Assembly: GCA_026389055.1 (NCBI GenBank)
Contig: JAPLIO010000200.1
Coordinates: forward strand, 1-20,049
Reading direction: 5' to 3'
Source of the DNA: Candidatus Melainabacteria bacterium
GTDB taxonomy: Bacteria > Cyanobacteriota > Vampirovibrionia > Vampirovibrionales > JAJTHC01
DNA length: 20,049 bases
Made by a program: the position numbers and the translations under genes. Positions within the stretch are counted from its first letter, which is position 1. Every line of letters begins with the position of its first letter. The notes under the pieces are model-generated. The model was not told the DNA's origin. It searched no databases and saw only the letters and a list, made by a program, of their open reading frames with translations. Below are positions 1 through 6,500 of the stretch, in pieces.

Positions 1-13
1 GGGTGTAGCTATA

Positions 14-194
14 ATACCAATTGACCGATTAAATAGCGTAACATCTTGGAGCGAGAGGGTTTGAAACCCTCCCCTACGGAAATCACCAAAACCTTGTCAT
101 TTCGAGCTTGTCGAGAAATCCCCCTAGATGGTGAGGAGATTCCTCGGCTACGCTCGGAATGACAAAACACGCTATTCCTATTTGAAAATGGTAT
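14..194. mobile_element. Short inverted-repeat (MITE-like) element, copy 1
   Basis: The ends at 14-39 and 169-194 are imperfect inverted repeats. Both read ATACCA at the outer end and AATAGCGT at the inner end when viewed inward. The left end is close to the ends of the better-preserved element at 12326-12622. There is no ORF with transposase features inside. A nested inverted pair lies at 94-165, and a palindrome centred on g63 (GAGGGTTT/AAACCCTC) lies at 55-71. It sits just downstream of the dnaK terminator. I infer a non-autonomous element. A clear target-site duplication is not visible, and the arms match less well than those of copy 2. Confidence 0.42.
94..165. repeat. REP-like imperfect inverted repeat
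   Basis: The left arm at 94-124 begins TTGTCATTTCGAG. The right arm at 135-165, read in reverse complement, begins TTGTCATTCCGAG. The arms share the pattern GTCATT-CGAGC-CGAG-AATC around a short centre, so the region can form a long imperfect hairpin. Read on the minus strand it translates to a His-Ser-Glu-Arg-Ser-Arg-Gly-Ile-Ser peptide of the kind repeatedly seen where such repeats are mis-called as genes. It is nested inside the inverted-repeat element at 14-194. Confidence 0.5.
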
Positions 195-196
195 AA

Positions 197-232
197 AACA
201 AGCCTTCCTGTTTTTTAACAGGAAGGCTTGTT
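197..232 (-). terminator. Intrinsic terminator of dnaK
   Basis: Arms 197-212 and 217-232 form a perfect 16-bp stem with a 4-nt loop. On the minus strand the stem lies about 20 nt after the dnaK stop, and the 3' arm runs into TTTTATAC, a short U tract. Placement and stem strength make this the dnaK transcription terminator. Confidence 0.85.
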
Positions 233-252
233 CAGTTAAATTCAAACTATGC

Positions 253-2130
253 TTAGTTTGAGGGGCGGAAATCCGCATCAATCACATCATCATCAGCGGC
301 ATTGGCTTTTGAACCAGCACCCACACCCGCTGTAGCAGGTTCAGGGGCAGGTTGTTCAGCCCCTTCAGCACCAGCAGGGGTAGCACCCGCTTCATAGGCT
401 TTGGCACTAATTGCGTAGATAGTTTCCTGTAAAGCAGCCAGTTTGGTTTCAACATCTTCGGGATTATCTGCTTTTAACGCATCACGCAAGGCTTGAATTT
501 GCTCTTCCGCTTTAGCTTTTTCTTCAGCAGAAACTTTGTCGCCAAATTCTTTCAATTGCTGTTCAGAAGAATAGCAAAGTGAATCTGCTTGGTTACGAGT
601 TTCAACCTGTTTTTTACGGGCTTCATCTTCGGCTTTAAAGGCTTCGCCATCTTTCACCATTTTTTCCACTTCAGCATCGGATAAGTTCGTATCTGAGGTG
701 ATGGTAATTTTTTGTTCTTTGCCTGTGGCTTGGTCTTTGGCGGAAACATTGATAATACCGTTAGCGTCAATATCAAAGGTTACTTCTACTTTAGGTACGC
801 CTCTGCGGGCAGCAGGAATACCATCTAACCGAAACACCCCAAGCGATTTGTTATCTTTCGCCATGGTACGTTCCCCTTGAACCACATGAATATCCACCGA
901 AGTTTGGTTATCATCTGCCGTAGAAAACACTTCAGATTTACGGGTTGGAATGGTGGTGTTACGCGTAATTAACGCCGTCATCACGCCACCCAAGGTTTCA
1001 ACGCCCAAGGAAAGTGGGGTAACATCCAGCAACACGATGTCTTTCACTTCACCAGCTAAAACACCTGCTTGAACCGCTGCCCCAATGGCAACCACTTCAT
1101 CAGGGTTTACGCCTTGGCACGCTTCTTTACCGATGATTTCTTGCACTAACTGTTGAACCGCAGGAATACGCGTAGACCCACCGACCAAAACCACTTCATC
1201 AATTTGAGATTTGGTTAATTTGGCATCTTTCAAGGCACTTTCAACGGGAATTCTACACCGTTCTACCAAGCTTTTGGTAATGGCATTAAACGTAGCCCGA
1301 GTTAAGGTTAAATCCAAATGTTTAGGGCCATTGGCATCTGCCGTAATAAAGGGCAAGTTAATTTGGGTTTGTTCTAAGGTTGAAAGTTCACATTTCGCTT
1401 TTTCAGCGGCTTCACGCAACCGTTGAACGGCTTGCTTATCGTTATTTAAATCAATCCCTTCGGATTTTTTAAATTCATCTGCCAACCACTTCATCACGGT
1501 ATCATCAAAGTCATCCCCACCTAAATGGGTATCGCCACTGGTGGCTTTAACTTCGTATACACCATCGCCCATTTCAAGCACGGTAACATCAAACGTACCG
1601 CCCCCAAGGTCAAATACTAAAATGGTTTGATCTTCTTTTTTATCTAAGCCATAAGCAAAAGCGGCAGCGGTTGGTTCGTTGACAATCCGCAACACTTCCA
1701 AGCCTGCAATTTTACCAGCGTCTTTAGTGGCTTGGCGTTGACTATCATTAAAGTAGGCAGGTACCGTAATAACGGCTTGTTTCACTTCTTCGCCTAAGTA
1801 TTTAGACGCATCGTCTACTAATTTGCGTAAAATTTGAGCTGAAATTTCTTGTGGTGTCCATTTTTTACCGTCAATATCCCATGTATAACTGGTACCCATG
1901 TGGCGTTTGTTTGAAGCAATGGTTTTATCGGGGTTTACAACGGCTTGGCGTTTAGCGTGTTGCCCAACAAGGCGTTCGCCAGTTTTACTAAAACCCACAA
2001 CGGATGGGGTGGTTCTGTTGCCTTCGGCGTTGGCAATAACGACAGGTTGACCGCCTTCCATAACTGCTACAACGGAATTGGTCGTTCCTAAATCAATACC
2101 CACTACTTTTGCCATCATCATCATCATCAT
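253..2130 (-). CDS. dnaK: Molecular chaperone DnaK (Hsp70)
   Basis: This is an ATP-dependent Hsp70 chaperone that binds unfolded cytosolic polypeptides, normally with DnaJ and GrpE. The 625-aa length is usual for the family. The nucleotide-binding domain (about residues 1-390) carries GIDLGTTNS near the start, the phosphate-2 motif DLGGGTFDV and the adenosine motif GGSTRIP. The substrate-binding domain follows (NGIINVSAKD), then a helical lid and an Ala/Pro-rich tail ending DDVIDADFRPSN. The start at 2130 is supported by GGAG eight nt upstream of the first ATG. The gene opens with six consecutive ATG codons, so the N-terminus is MMMMMMAKVVG, which is odd because only one is needed. No grpE or dnaJ is adjacent, and no CIRCE element (TTAGCACTC-N9-GAGTGCTAA) is seen. 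A near-perfect palindrome lies upstream at 2209-2225. Confidence 0.98.
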   Translation of the reverse strand: MMMMMMAKVVGIDLGTTNSVVAVMEGGQPVVIANAEGNRTTPSVVGFSKTGERLVGQHAKRQAVVNPDKTIASNKRHMGTSYTWDIDGKKWTPQEISAQILRKLVDDASKYLGEEVKQAVITVPAYFNDSQRQATKDAGKIAGLEVLRIVNEPTAAAFAYGLDKKEDQTILVFDLGGGTFDVTVLEMGDGVYEVKATSGDTHLGGDDFDDTVMKWLADEFKKSEGIDLNNDKQAVQRLREAAEKAKCELSTLEQTQINLPFITADANGPKHLDLTLTRATFNAITKSLVERCRIPVESALKDAKLTKSQIDEVVLVGGSTRIPAVQQLVQEIIGKEACQGVNPDEVVAIGAAVQAGVLAGEVKDIVLLDVTPLSLGVETLGGVMTALITRNTTIPTRKSEVFSTADDNQTSVDIHVVQGERTMAKDNKSLGVFRLDGIPAARRGVPKVEVTFDIDANGIINVSAKDQATGKEQKITITSDTNLSDAEVEKMVKDGEAFKAEDEARKKQVETRNQADSLCYSSEQQLKEFGDKVSAEEKAKAEEQIQALRDALKADNPEDVETKLAALQETIYAISAKAYEAGATPAGAEGAEQPAPEPATAGVGAGSKANAADDDVIDADFRPSN

Positions 2131-2208
2131 TAACTTAACTCCTTTTTTGTGTTTTAAATTTATTCTGCAGAAACTTCTAACAGAGGGAGGGATATCATTT
2201 TATTATCA

Positions 2209-2225
2209 TGCTAAATTATTTAGCA
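2209..2225. promoter_or_regulatory. Palindrome upstream of dnaK, possible operator
   Basis: TGCTAAAT-T-ATTTAGCA is a perfect 8-bp inverted repeat with a one-base centre, about 80 nt before the dnaK start. On the minus strand GATAAT, a plausible -10, follows directly, but no good -35 is seen, so the palindrome would lie within the spacer or upstream promoter. It could bind a dimeric regulator. It does not match the CIRCE site used by HrcA. Confidence 0.3.
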
Positions 2226-2299
2226 GCGTCTAAAATCTACTCTTTTTACTTTACCTAAAAAACAGGCTAATTGCTTTGATTTTTACACTGTTTTAAGAA

Positions 2300-2713
2300 T
2301 TATCTTAACAGTACCCATTTACAGGCTGTAAAACCAATGGCTACGGCAATCAATCCTAAAACGGGTTGCAGCACTAGCGTGATGACTAACTGATAAAAAA
2401 GCTCTGCTATTTGTGTGTTTCGCCACTGTTGCCAAAGCGTAAAGGCGTCCCACGCAAAGGAAGAAAACGTGGTTAAGCCCCCCAAAAAACCCATCGCAAT
2501 AGCCATTCGTAAAGGTTCCCATGGGTGCGGAGCCTTTAGCGTGGCAAACACCCCGAATAAGCATCCCATGAGCAAGCACCCCACCACGTTGACGATACCG
2601 ACAGGCAACCAAGTTAAACCACCAACCAGTGGGGTCAACCAAAAAACCAAACCAACCCTTGCCCAAACGCCCGCTAAACCTGCTAAGCTAATACCCATCG
2701 TCCACTGTAACAT
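2300..2713 (-). CDS. crcB: Fluoride ion channel CrcB/Fluc
   Basis: This is a small inner-membrane fluoride exporter that works as a dual-topology dimer. The 137-aa protein has four hydrophobic segments. It carries family landmarks: an N-terminal Gly/Ala stretch ending in Arg (LAGLAGVWAR), the helix-2 motif GIVNVVGCLLMG with the conserved Asn, and GFLGGLTTFSSF, the helix-3 break that lines the pore and binds the central sodium. The ATG at 2713 has AAGGA six nt upstream. It lies 169 nt upstream of dnaK on the same strand, with a weak imperfect hairpin (2287-2312) over its stop codon and no strong terminator between them. The divergent neighbour is the lipoprotein gene at 2794. I found no fluoride riboswitch in the 80-nt upstream gap. 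Confidence 0.93.
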   Translation of the reverse strand: MLQWTMGISLAGLAGVWARVGLVFWLTPLVGGLTWLPVGIVNVVGCLLMGCLFGVFATLKAPHPWEPLRMAIAMGFLGGLTTFSSFAWDAFTLWQQWRNTQIAELFYQLVITLVLQPVLGLIAVAIGFTACKWVLLR

Positions 2714-2723
2714 TACGAATCCT

Positions 2724-2753
2724 TTCGTTCACAATCGTAAAACTTGTTATAAT
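2724..2753 (+). promoter_or_regulatory. Possible sigma70 promoter of the lipoprotein gene
   Basis: TTCGTT (2724-2729), an 18-nt spacer and a consensus TATAAT (2748-2753) lie about 40 nt before the ATG at 2794. The -10 is perfect and the -35 is poor. It sits in the divergent gap shared with crcB. Confidence 0.33.
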
Positions 2754-2793
2754 AAGCTCATCATATCATGCTACAGTATCTTCGGAGTTTTTC

Positions 2794-3903
2794 ATGAAAC
2801 AAGCACCGTTCAAACCACCTTCCTTTTTTCGCTTTTTCGTTATGTTGATAATGGCATTCAGCCTAACGGGGGGAACGATGCTATTAAGTGGTTGTGGCGA
2901 AAAACCAGCCGAAAAACCGCCCGTTGAATCTCCAAAAGAAGGGGATGGTGATGAAGGTGGCGAAGGGGAAGAAGACCTTGAAACAACCCCAGCCAAACCT
3001 AAAAAAGCACCCCCATTGCCCACCTTTGAAAAACTGGCAGAACTGCCATTCACCACGCTAAAGTGGCAAACCCCTGATGGTGCCATTTTAGCTGGCAACT
3101 TATATGATTTACACCAAAACGAAGAAAAACTAACCGCTTTAAAAGCTACAAATGCCCCTGTGGTGCCTGATGAAGAAGCGGAAGACCCTGTTGAACCTGA
3201 AACCGATGACGAGGGCAACCCCATACCCGTTAAGCCAACTGCCACCCCCTTACCGAAGCATCGGTACCCACTATTGGTGTTGGTGCATGGGTTAGGGGGG
3301 TCTCAAAAAGAATGGGCTAGTGCCATTCCTTCCTTGGTGCAGGCAGGGTATGCCGTTTTGGCGTTAGATTTACGAGGGCATGGCACCAGTACCCAGCGTC
3401 GTCCTTCTGATGACCCGAAAGACCCTGATTCTATTGCGTGGCGATACCTACCCAACGACCAATGGCGATTATTACCCGCTGATTTAGAACAAATTTTAAC
3501 CGCCTTTGCAAGACCGAAACTCCATCCAAAGGAAACAGCTGTTCAAGTGCAAGAAAGCCCTGTTGTGTTGATGGGTGCGGGCTTGGGGGCAAATGTCTCG
3601 CTCATTGTGGCTAGTCATCAACCTAATAAGGTGAAGGCGGTAGTGGCACTTTCGCCGTTGTTAAGTGTGAAGGGGTTGGAACCTGCATTAGGTACGTTGA
3701 CGCTGAAGGCTCCTGTATTTTTTGCGGCTAGTAAAGCAGACCCTGATAGCAATGAAGCAACGCAAAAATTATTTAAGCTAGCCCAAAGTGAACCGAAGAT
3801 ACTCAAGCAGTATCAATCCATCCGTTCAGGGGAAGAGCTAATTAACGCCAATGCGGGCTTACTGCCTGCTATTTTGGATTGGTTAAGCGTATTGAGGCGG
3901 TAA
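2794..3903 (+). CDS. Lipoprotein with degenerate alpha/beta-hydrolase fold
   Basis: The N-terminus is a lipoprotein signal: basic residues, a hydrophobic stretch (about 14-31) and the lipobox LLSG-C34, so it is probably membrane-anchored. An acidic Gly/Glu/Pro-rich linker follows to about residue 72. The rest matches the alpha/beta-hydrolase fold: LLVLVHGLGG (160-169, oxyanion strand), LALDLRGHGTS (189-199) and the elbow region VVLMGAGLGAN. The expected GxSxG reads G261-A-G-L-G, so the nucleophilic Ser is Gly. The only His after that point is in ASHQ, directly after the elbow strand, not near the C-terminus where the catalytic His belongs. An acidic insert (124-145) precedes the first fold motif. 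GGAG lies six nt before the ATG. It is therefore probably a non-catalytic binding or scaffold protein, although a different catalytic arrangement is possible. It overlaps the next gene tail to tail by 21 bp. Confidence 0.82.
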   Translation: MKQAPFKPPSFFRFFVMLIMAFSLTGGTMLLSGCGEKPAEKPPVESPKEGDGDEGGEGEEDLETTPAKPKKAPPLPTFEKLAELPFTTLKWQTPDGAILAGNLYDLHQNEEKLTALKATNAPVVPDEEAEDPVEPETDDEGNPIPVKPTATPLPKHRYPLLVLVHGLGGSQKEWASAIPSLVQAGYAVLALDLRGHGTSTQRRPSDDPKDPDSIAWRYLPNDQWRLLPADLEQILTAFARPKLHPKETAVQVQESPVVLMGAGLGANVSLIVASHQPNKVKAVVALSPLLSVKGLEPALGTLTLKAPVFFAASKADPDSNEATQKLFKLAQSEPKILKQYQSIRSGEELINANAGLLPAILDWLSVLRR

Positions 3904-4986
3904 AGTCGACGTGGTTTTCGGAGGGGTGGTGGTGGTGGATTGTCCTTTAAAGAAATCAGCAACAGGGCCTGCGAAGAAACGACTACTAATGTACAAACCA
4001 AGGGTACAAACACTAGTGTAAAAGGCTTCAAAGAAGGCTGTTTTCAACAACGAAGGGATTTTTATATTGGGGAATTTGTCTTGAAGTTGAGGGAAGTCTT
4101 TTTTAAGCTTCAGACCTACCATTAGACCAGGACGATTAAACAATAGCTCATTAAATGAGCGTGCTTTTGCATTGCTGCTAAATAAAGTGGTTTTCTTATT
4201 TAGTATAACGGCTGTTGGTACTACAATGGCACAAGTTGCTAACCTGCCAGCGAACAATGTGCCAAGGGTTTGCTTATGTTCTGCTTTTTGGGCATAAGCT
4301 TGTTCTGTTTGGGGTGTTTGGGGTGTGCCAATCCAGTTATCTATGTTTTTTGATAAGGTTGAGCTATTATTTTCAAGTAAAGAAACCAATACAGCAACAG
4401 CAGTACCATCAACAAACGAAAATGTTACCATTTTAGCCATTTCCGCCGTTTTTGGGTCAAATTTCAGCGGGCTAGGTATTTTATTAAATAACTTATCTTC
4501 ACCTTTAAGCCAGCCAACAAATTTATCACCTCTAGTTTTTAACACATGACCAATATCAAAAAAACTTTTTGCATCTGCAACTTTATTACCATGAGCAGTT
4601 AAGTATGTTGCATAAACTGAAATAGCAAAGACTAAGAAGTTATTAAAAACGGAGTAAACAAGTGCATCAAAAATCTTCATGCCAGCGGTGGGTTCAACTT
4701 TTTGATTTTTAACACCACTAGCGGTAGGGGCAGTGTTCGTAATGGAGGCATTGGTTGCCAGCACCGTAGACCCTAAAGCAACACCCGTCGCAACAGGCAC
4801 AGCCAGTGCCGAAGGCGATACGCTTATTGAAACTGGTTTTTTAGCCTCAGGTGAGTGTAGCGGTTTGGCAGAATAGACAGGTTGTGCATGGGAGGTAGCA
4901 CTAATAGAACGGTCTTTCAAAGTATAATGCGACCTCCTCGGGAAGATTGATGCGTTGGTTTGAGTTAAAAAGACGGAAGTAGACAT
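3883..4986 (-). CDS. Membrane protein of unknown function
   Basis: I do not recognise this 367-aa protein. About the first 100 residues are Ser/Thr/Ala/Val-rich without a classical Sec signal, and include a hydrophobic Ala/Val patch near 60-80. Then come several hydrophobic segments: around 105-130 (FDALVYSVFNNFLVFAISVY), 190-205 (FVDGTAVAVLVSLL), 245-262 (AGRLATCAIVVPTAVIL) and 320-345 (FFEAFYTSVCTLGLYISSRF). Between them lie Lys-rich soluble stretches. The C-terminus is Thr/Pro-rich (about 350-367). It is most likely a multi-pass membrane protein, perhaps lineage-specific. The start codon has only a weak AGG 14 nt upstream. A strong terminator-like hairpin stands just 36 nt before the start, with a small ORF and promoter upstream, so expression may depend on readthrough. 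The gene converges with the lipoprotein gene and overlaps it by 21 bp. Confidence 0.75.
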   Translation of the reverse strand: MSTSVFLTQTNASIFPRRSHYTLKDRSISATSHAQPVYSAKPLHSPEAKKPVSISVSPSALAVPVATGVALGSTVLATNASITNTAPTASGVKNQKVEPTAGMKIFDALVYSVFNNFLVFAISVYATYLTAHGNKVADAKSFFDIGHVLKTRGDKFVGWLKGEDKLFNKIPSPLKFDPKTAEMAKMVTFSFVDGTAVAVLVSLLENNSSTLSKNIDNWIGTPQTPQTEQAYAQKAEHKQTLGTLFAGRLATCAIVVPTAVILNKKTTLFSSNAKARSFNELLFNRPGLMVGLKLKKDFPQLQDKFPNIKIPSLLKTAFFEAFYTSVCTLGLYISSRFFAGPVADFFKGQSTTTTPPKTTSTLPPQYA

Positions 4987-5021
4987 ATTGGCATTAAAAA
5001 CCTAAAAATAATAGTTGGAAC

Positions 5022-5064
5022 AAAAAAACGACCTGTTACCAAGTGGGGTACAGGTCGTTTTTTT
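5022..5064 (-). terminator. Strong hairpin with A and T flanks, terminator or attenuator
   Basis: Arms 5022-5036 (A7 then CGACCTGT) and 5050-5064 (ACAGGTCG then T7) form a 15-bp perfect stem with a 13-nt loop. It is flanked by T runs on either strand, so it could act in both directions. On the minus strand it lies 22 nt after the stop of the small ORF at 5086-5187 and 36 nt before the start of the membrane-protein gene. That is the position of either a terminator for a roughly 200-nt transcript or an attenuator for the downstream gene. Confidence 0.8.
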
Positions 5065-5085
5065 ATAAGAGAGAAGAAAACTAAG

Positions 5086-5187
5086 TTAAGCGGTTTTTTT
5101 GTTTTCCACACCCTGACGATGCCTGTACGAAGAGCCATACATGCTTTGCATCATCATATTCATGGTGAAAATAGGGGTGAGAATCAC
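5086..5187 (-). CDS. Candidate small Met-rich protein or leader peptide
   Basis: This is a short ORF. From the GTG at 5187 it gives 33 aa, with AAAGG ten nt upstream. From the ATG at 5163 it gives 25 aa, starting MNMMMQSMYGSS. The first twelve residues of the ATG version include five Met. The C-terminal half is basic and polar (YRHRQGVENKKTA). It is preceded by a near-consensus promoter (5232-5261) and followed 22 nt later by a strong terminator, so a transcript of about 200 nt is expected. It may be a real small protein, a leader peptide controlling the downstream membrane-protein gene, or a chance ORF inside a small RNA. I recognise no homologue. Confidence 0.4.
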   Translation of the reverse strand: MILTPIFTMNMMMQSMYGSSYRHRQGVENKKTA

Positions 5188-5210
5188 TTTAAAAAAACCT
5201 TTGGAAAGAG

Positions 5211-5239
5211 TTGAAAACTATAAGGTAAGCCATTATAAT
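5211..5239 (+). promoter_or_regulatory. Sigma70 promoter, likely for kdsD
   Basis: TTGAAA (5211-5216), a 17-nt spacer and TATAAT (5234-5239). Its -10 overlaps the -10 of the minus-strand promoter at 5232-5261 (shared ATTATAAT). Transcription would start near 5246, giving kdsD a leader of about 120 nt that contains the hairpin at 5277-5299. Confidence 0.55.
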
Positions 5240-5261
5240 GTCAAACGGTTAAATTTGTCAA
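5232..5261 (-). promoter_or_regulatory. Near-consensus sigma70 promoter of the small ORF
   Basis: On the minus strand, TTGACA (5261-5256), an 18-nt spacer and TATAAT (5237-5232) are both perfect hexamers. Transcription would start near 5225, run through the small ORF and meet the terminator at 5022-5064. Confidence 0.65.
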
Positions 5262-5276
5262 CCCCCCTTGTTTAAA

Positions 5277-5299
5277 AAATTACCTAGCGATGGTAATTT
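5277..5299. promoter_or_regulatory. Hairpin in the kdsD leader
   Basis: AAATTACC (5277-5284) and GGTAATTT (5292-5299) form a perfect 8-bp stem with a 7-nt loop, in the untranslated leader between the plus-strand promoter and kdsD. The T-rich stretch after it (ATTATATTTTAG) is not a clean U tract. It could be a leader structure or a protein-binding palindrome. Confidence 0.3.
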
Positions 5300-5363
5300 G
5301 ATTATATTTTAGATAAAGTAAACGTATCGATAAACCGCTACTAAAGACAAGGAGCTTCCCCCT

Positions 5364-6392
5364 TTGATGACCTTACTTTCGCCCAATATACCGCCCCTTA
5401 ACCCATCTGCTGTAACGGCAAATATCCTCATGCAAGGCAAAACAGTTATTGCCATTGAAATAGAGGCACTCCAAGCCTTGCATAACCGATTAAACGACAC
5501 CTTTGAAGAAGCCATCGCCTTGTTAGAAGCTACCCATGGGCGGATTATTGTTACAGGCATGGGTAAAAGTGGTCATATTGGCAAGAAGATTTCGGCTACG
5601 CTGGCTAGCACGGGGTCTCCTGCTTATTTTCTGCACCCCGCCGAAGGCAGGCATGGCGATTTAGGGCAAGTAACCCCAACCGATGTGGTGATTGCCCTTT
5701 CTAACAGTGGTGAAACCGAAGAATTATTGGGGTTATTGCCGACGCTCAAGCAATTAGGCGTGCCTGTGGTTGCCCTTACCGCTCGGAGTGATTCCACCTT
5801 AGCGAAGTTTGCCTCTGTAGTGTTGGATGTTTCGGTGCCTCAAGAAGCTTGCCCGTTGGGGTTAGCCCCGACTGCTTCAACCACCGTAACTTTAGCGTTG
5901 GGCGATGCGTTAGCCGTGGTGCTTCAGCAACGCAAAGGTTTTGCCAAAGAAGATTTTGCCTTGTTTCACCCAGCAGGCAGTTTGGGTAAACGGCTATTAC
6001 TGAAAGTGGCGGATTTAATGACTTCGGGCGATAAAATGCCCTTACTAACGCCTGATGTACTTTTTCTGCAGGCGTTAATTACTATCAGTGAAAAGCAGTT
6101 GGGCATGGCTGTTGTGGTTGCCGCTGAAACCAATCAATTGCTAGGTGTGTTGACAGATGGCGATGTTCGGCGAGTGTTTCAGCGGGTGGCCCCTGAAACG
6201 TTGCATCAACTTACGGTGGGGGAGTTAATGGGGCAGAAGCTACCCAAAACCATTGCCCCTGAAGCCTTGGCTTCAGAAGCGTTGGCTGTTATGGAACAAT
6301 TTAAAATTACGGCGTTGGTGGTACAACAAACCCCCAATGCACCCCCCGTTGGGGTGGTGCATTTGCATGATTTATTGAAATCAGGGTTGTAA
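5364..6392 (+). CDS. kdsD: Arabinose-5-phosphate isomerase (KdsD/GutQ family)
   Basis: This enzyme converts ribulose-5-phosphate to arabinose-5-phosphate, the first committed step toward KDO for lipopolysaccharide. The 342-aa protein has an N-terminal SIS sugar-isomerase domain (about 40-200): GMGKSGHIGKKISATLASTG (65-84), the HGDLG motif near 98 and LSNSGETEE (112-120). Two CBS domains follow (about 215-342), including GVLTDGDVRR. This is the standard architecture and length. GGAG at 5351-5354 precedes TTG 5364 by nine nt and ATG 5367 by twelve. Either could be used, and the ATG removes only one residue. It is the first gene of a plus-strand run, under the promoter at 5211-5239. KdsD implies an outer membrane with KDO-containing glycolipid. 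Confidence 0.93.
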   Translation: MMTLLSPNIPPLNPSAVTANILMQGKTVIAIEIEALQALHNRLNDTFEEAIALLEATHGRIIVTGMGKSGHIGKKISATLASTGSPAYFLHPAEGRHGDLGQVTPTDVVIALSNSGETEELLGLLPTLKQLGVPVVALTARSDSTLAKFASVVLDVSVPQEACPLGLAPTASTTVTLALGDALAVVLQQRKGFAKEDFALFHPAGSLGKRLLLKVADLMTSGDKMPLLTPDVLFLQALITISEKQLGMAVVVAAETNQLLGVLTDGDVRRVFQRVAPETLHQLTVGELMGQKLPKTIAPEALASEALAVMEQFKITALVVQQTPNAPPVGVVHLHDLLKSGL

Positions 6393-6417
6393 TGCTCCTG
6401 TTTTTTGTGGAGGTTGA

Positions 6418-6446
6418 TTGTTCAAAACGCACAACAATGGTAAACT
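6418..6446 (+). promoter_or_regulatory. Possible promoter with overlapping dyad before tonB-like gene
   Basis: TTGTTC (6418-6423), a 17-nt spacer and TAAACT (6441-6446). A 6-bp inverted repeat, AACTAT-aacg-ATAGTT (6443-6458), overlaps the -10 and start region, which is where a repressor dimer would bind. A second short palindrome, AGGCG-tt-CGCCT, lies further down in the leader. Confidence 0.35.
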
Positions 6447-6500
6447 ATAACGATAGTTATTTCGTCCACAGGCGTTCGCCTAGAAATTACCCCAAGCGTT

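Noticed and set aside
9..281. A 90-codon minus-strand ORF over the left repeat
   Set aside because: It runs through the inverted-repeat element, the REP-like hairpin and the dnaK terminator; its peptide is the known translation of such repeats.
2131..2299. CIRCE/HrcA heat-shock operator before dnaK
   Set aside because: No TTAGCACTC-N9-GAGTGCTAA pattern; only a different palindrome is present.
2714..2793. Fluoride riboswitch upstream of crcB
   Set aside because: The 80-nt gap lacks the conserved GGNGAUGG and pseudoknot elements and instead fits a divergent promoter.
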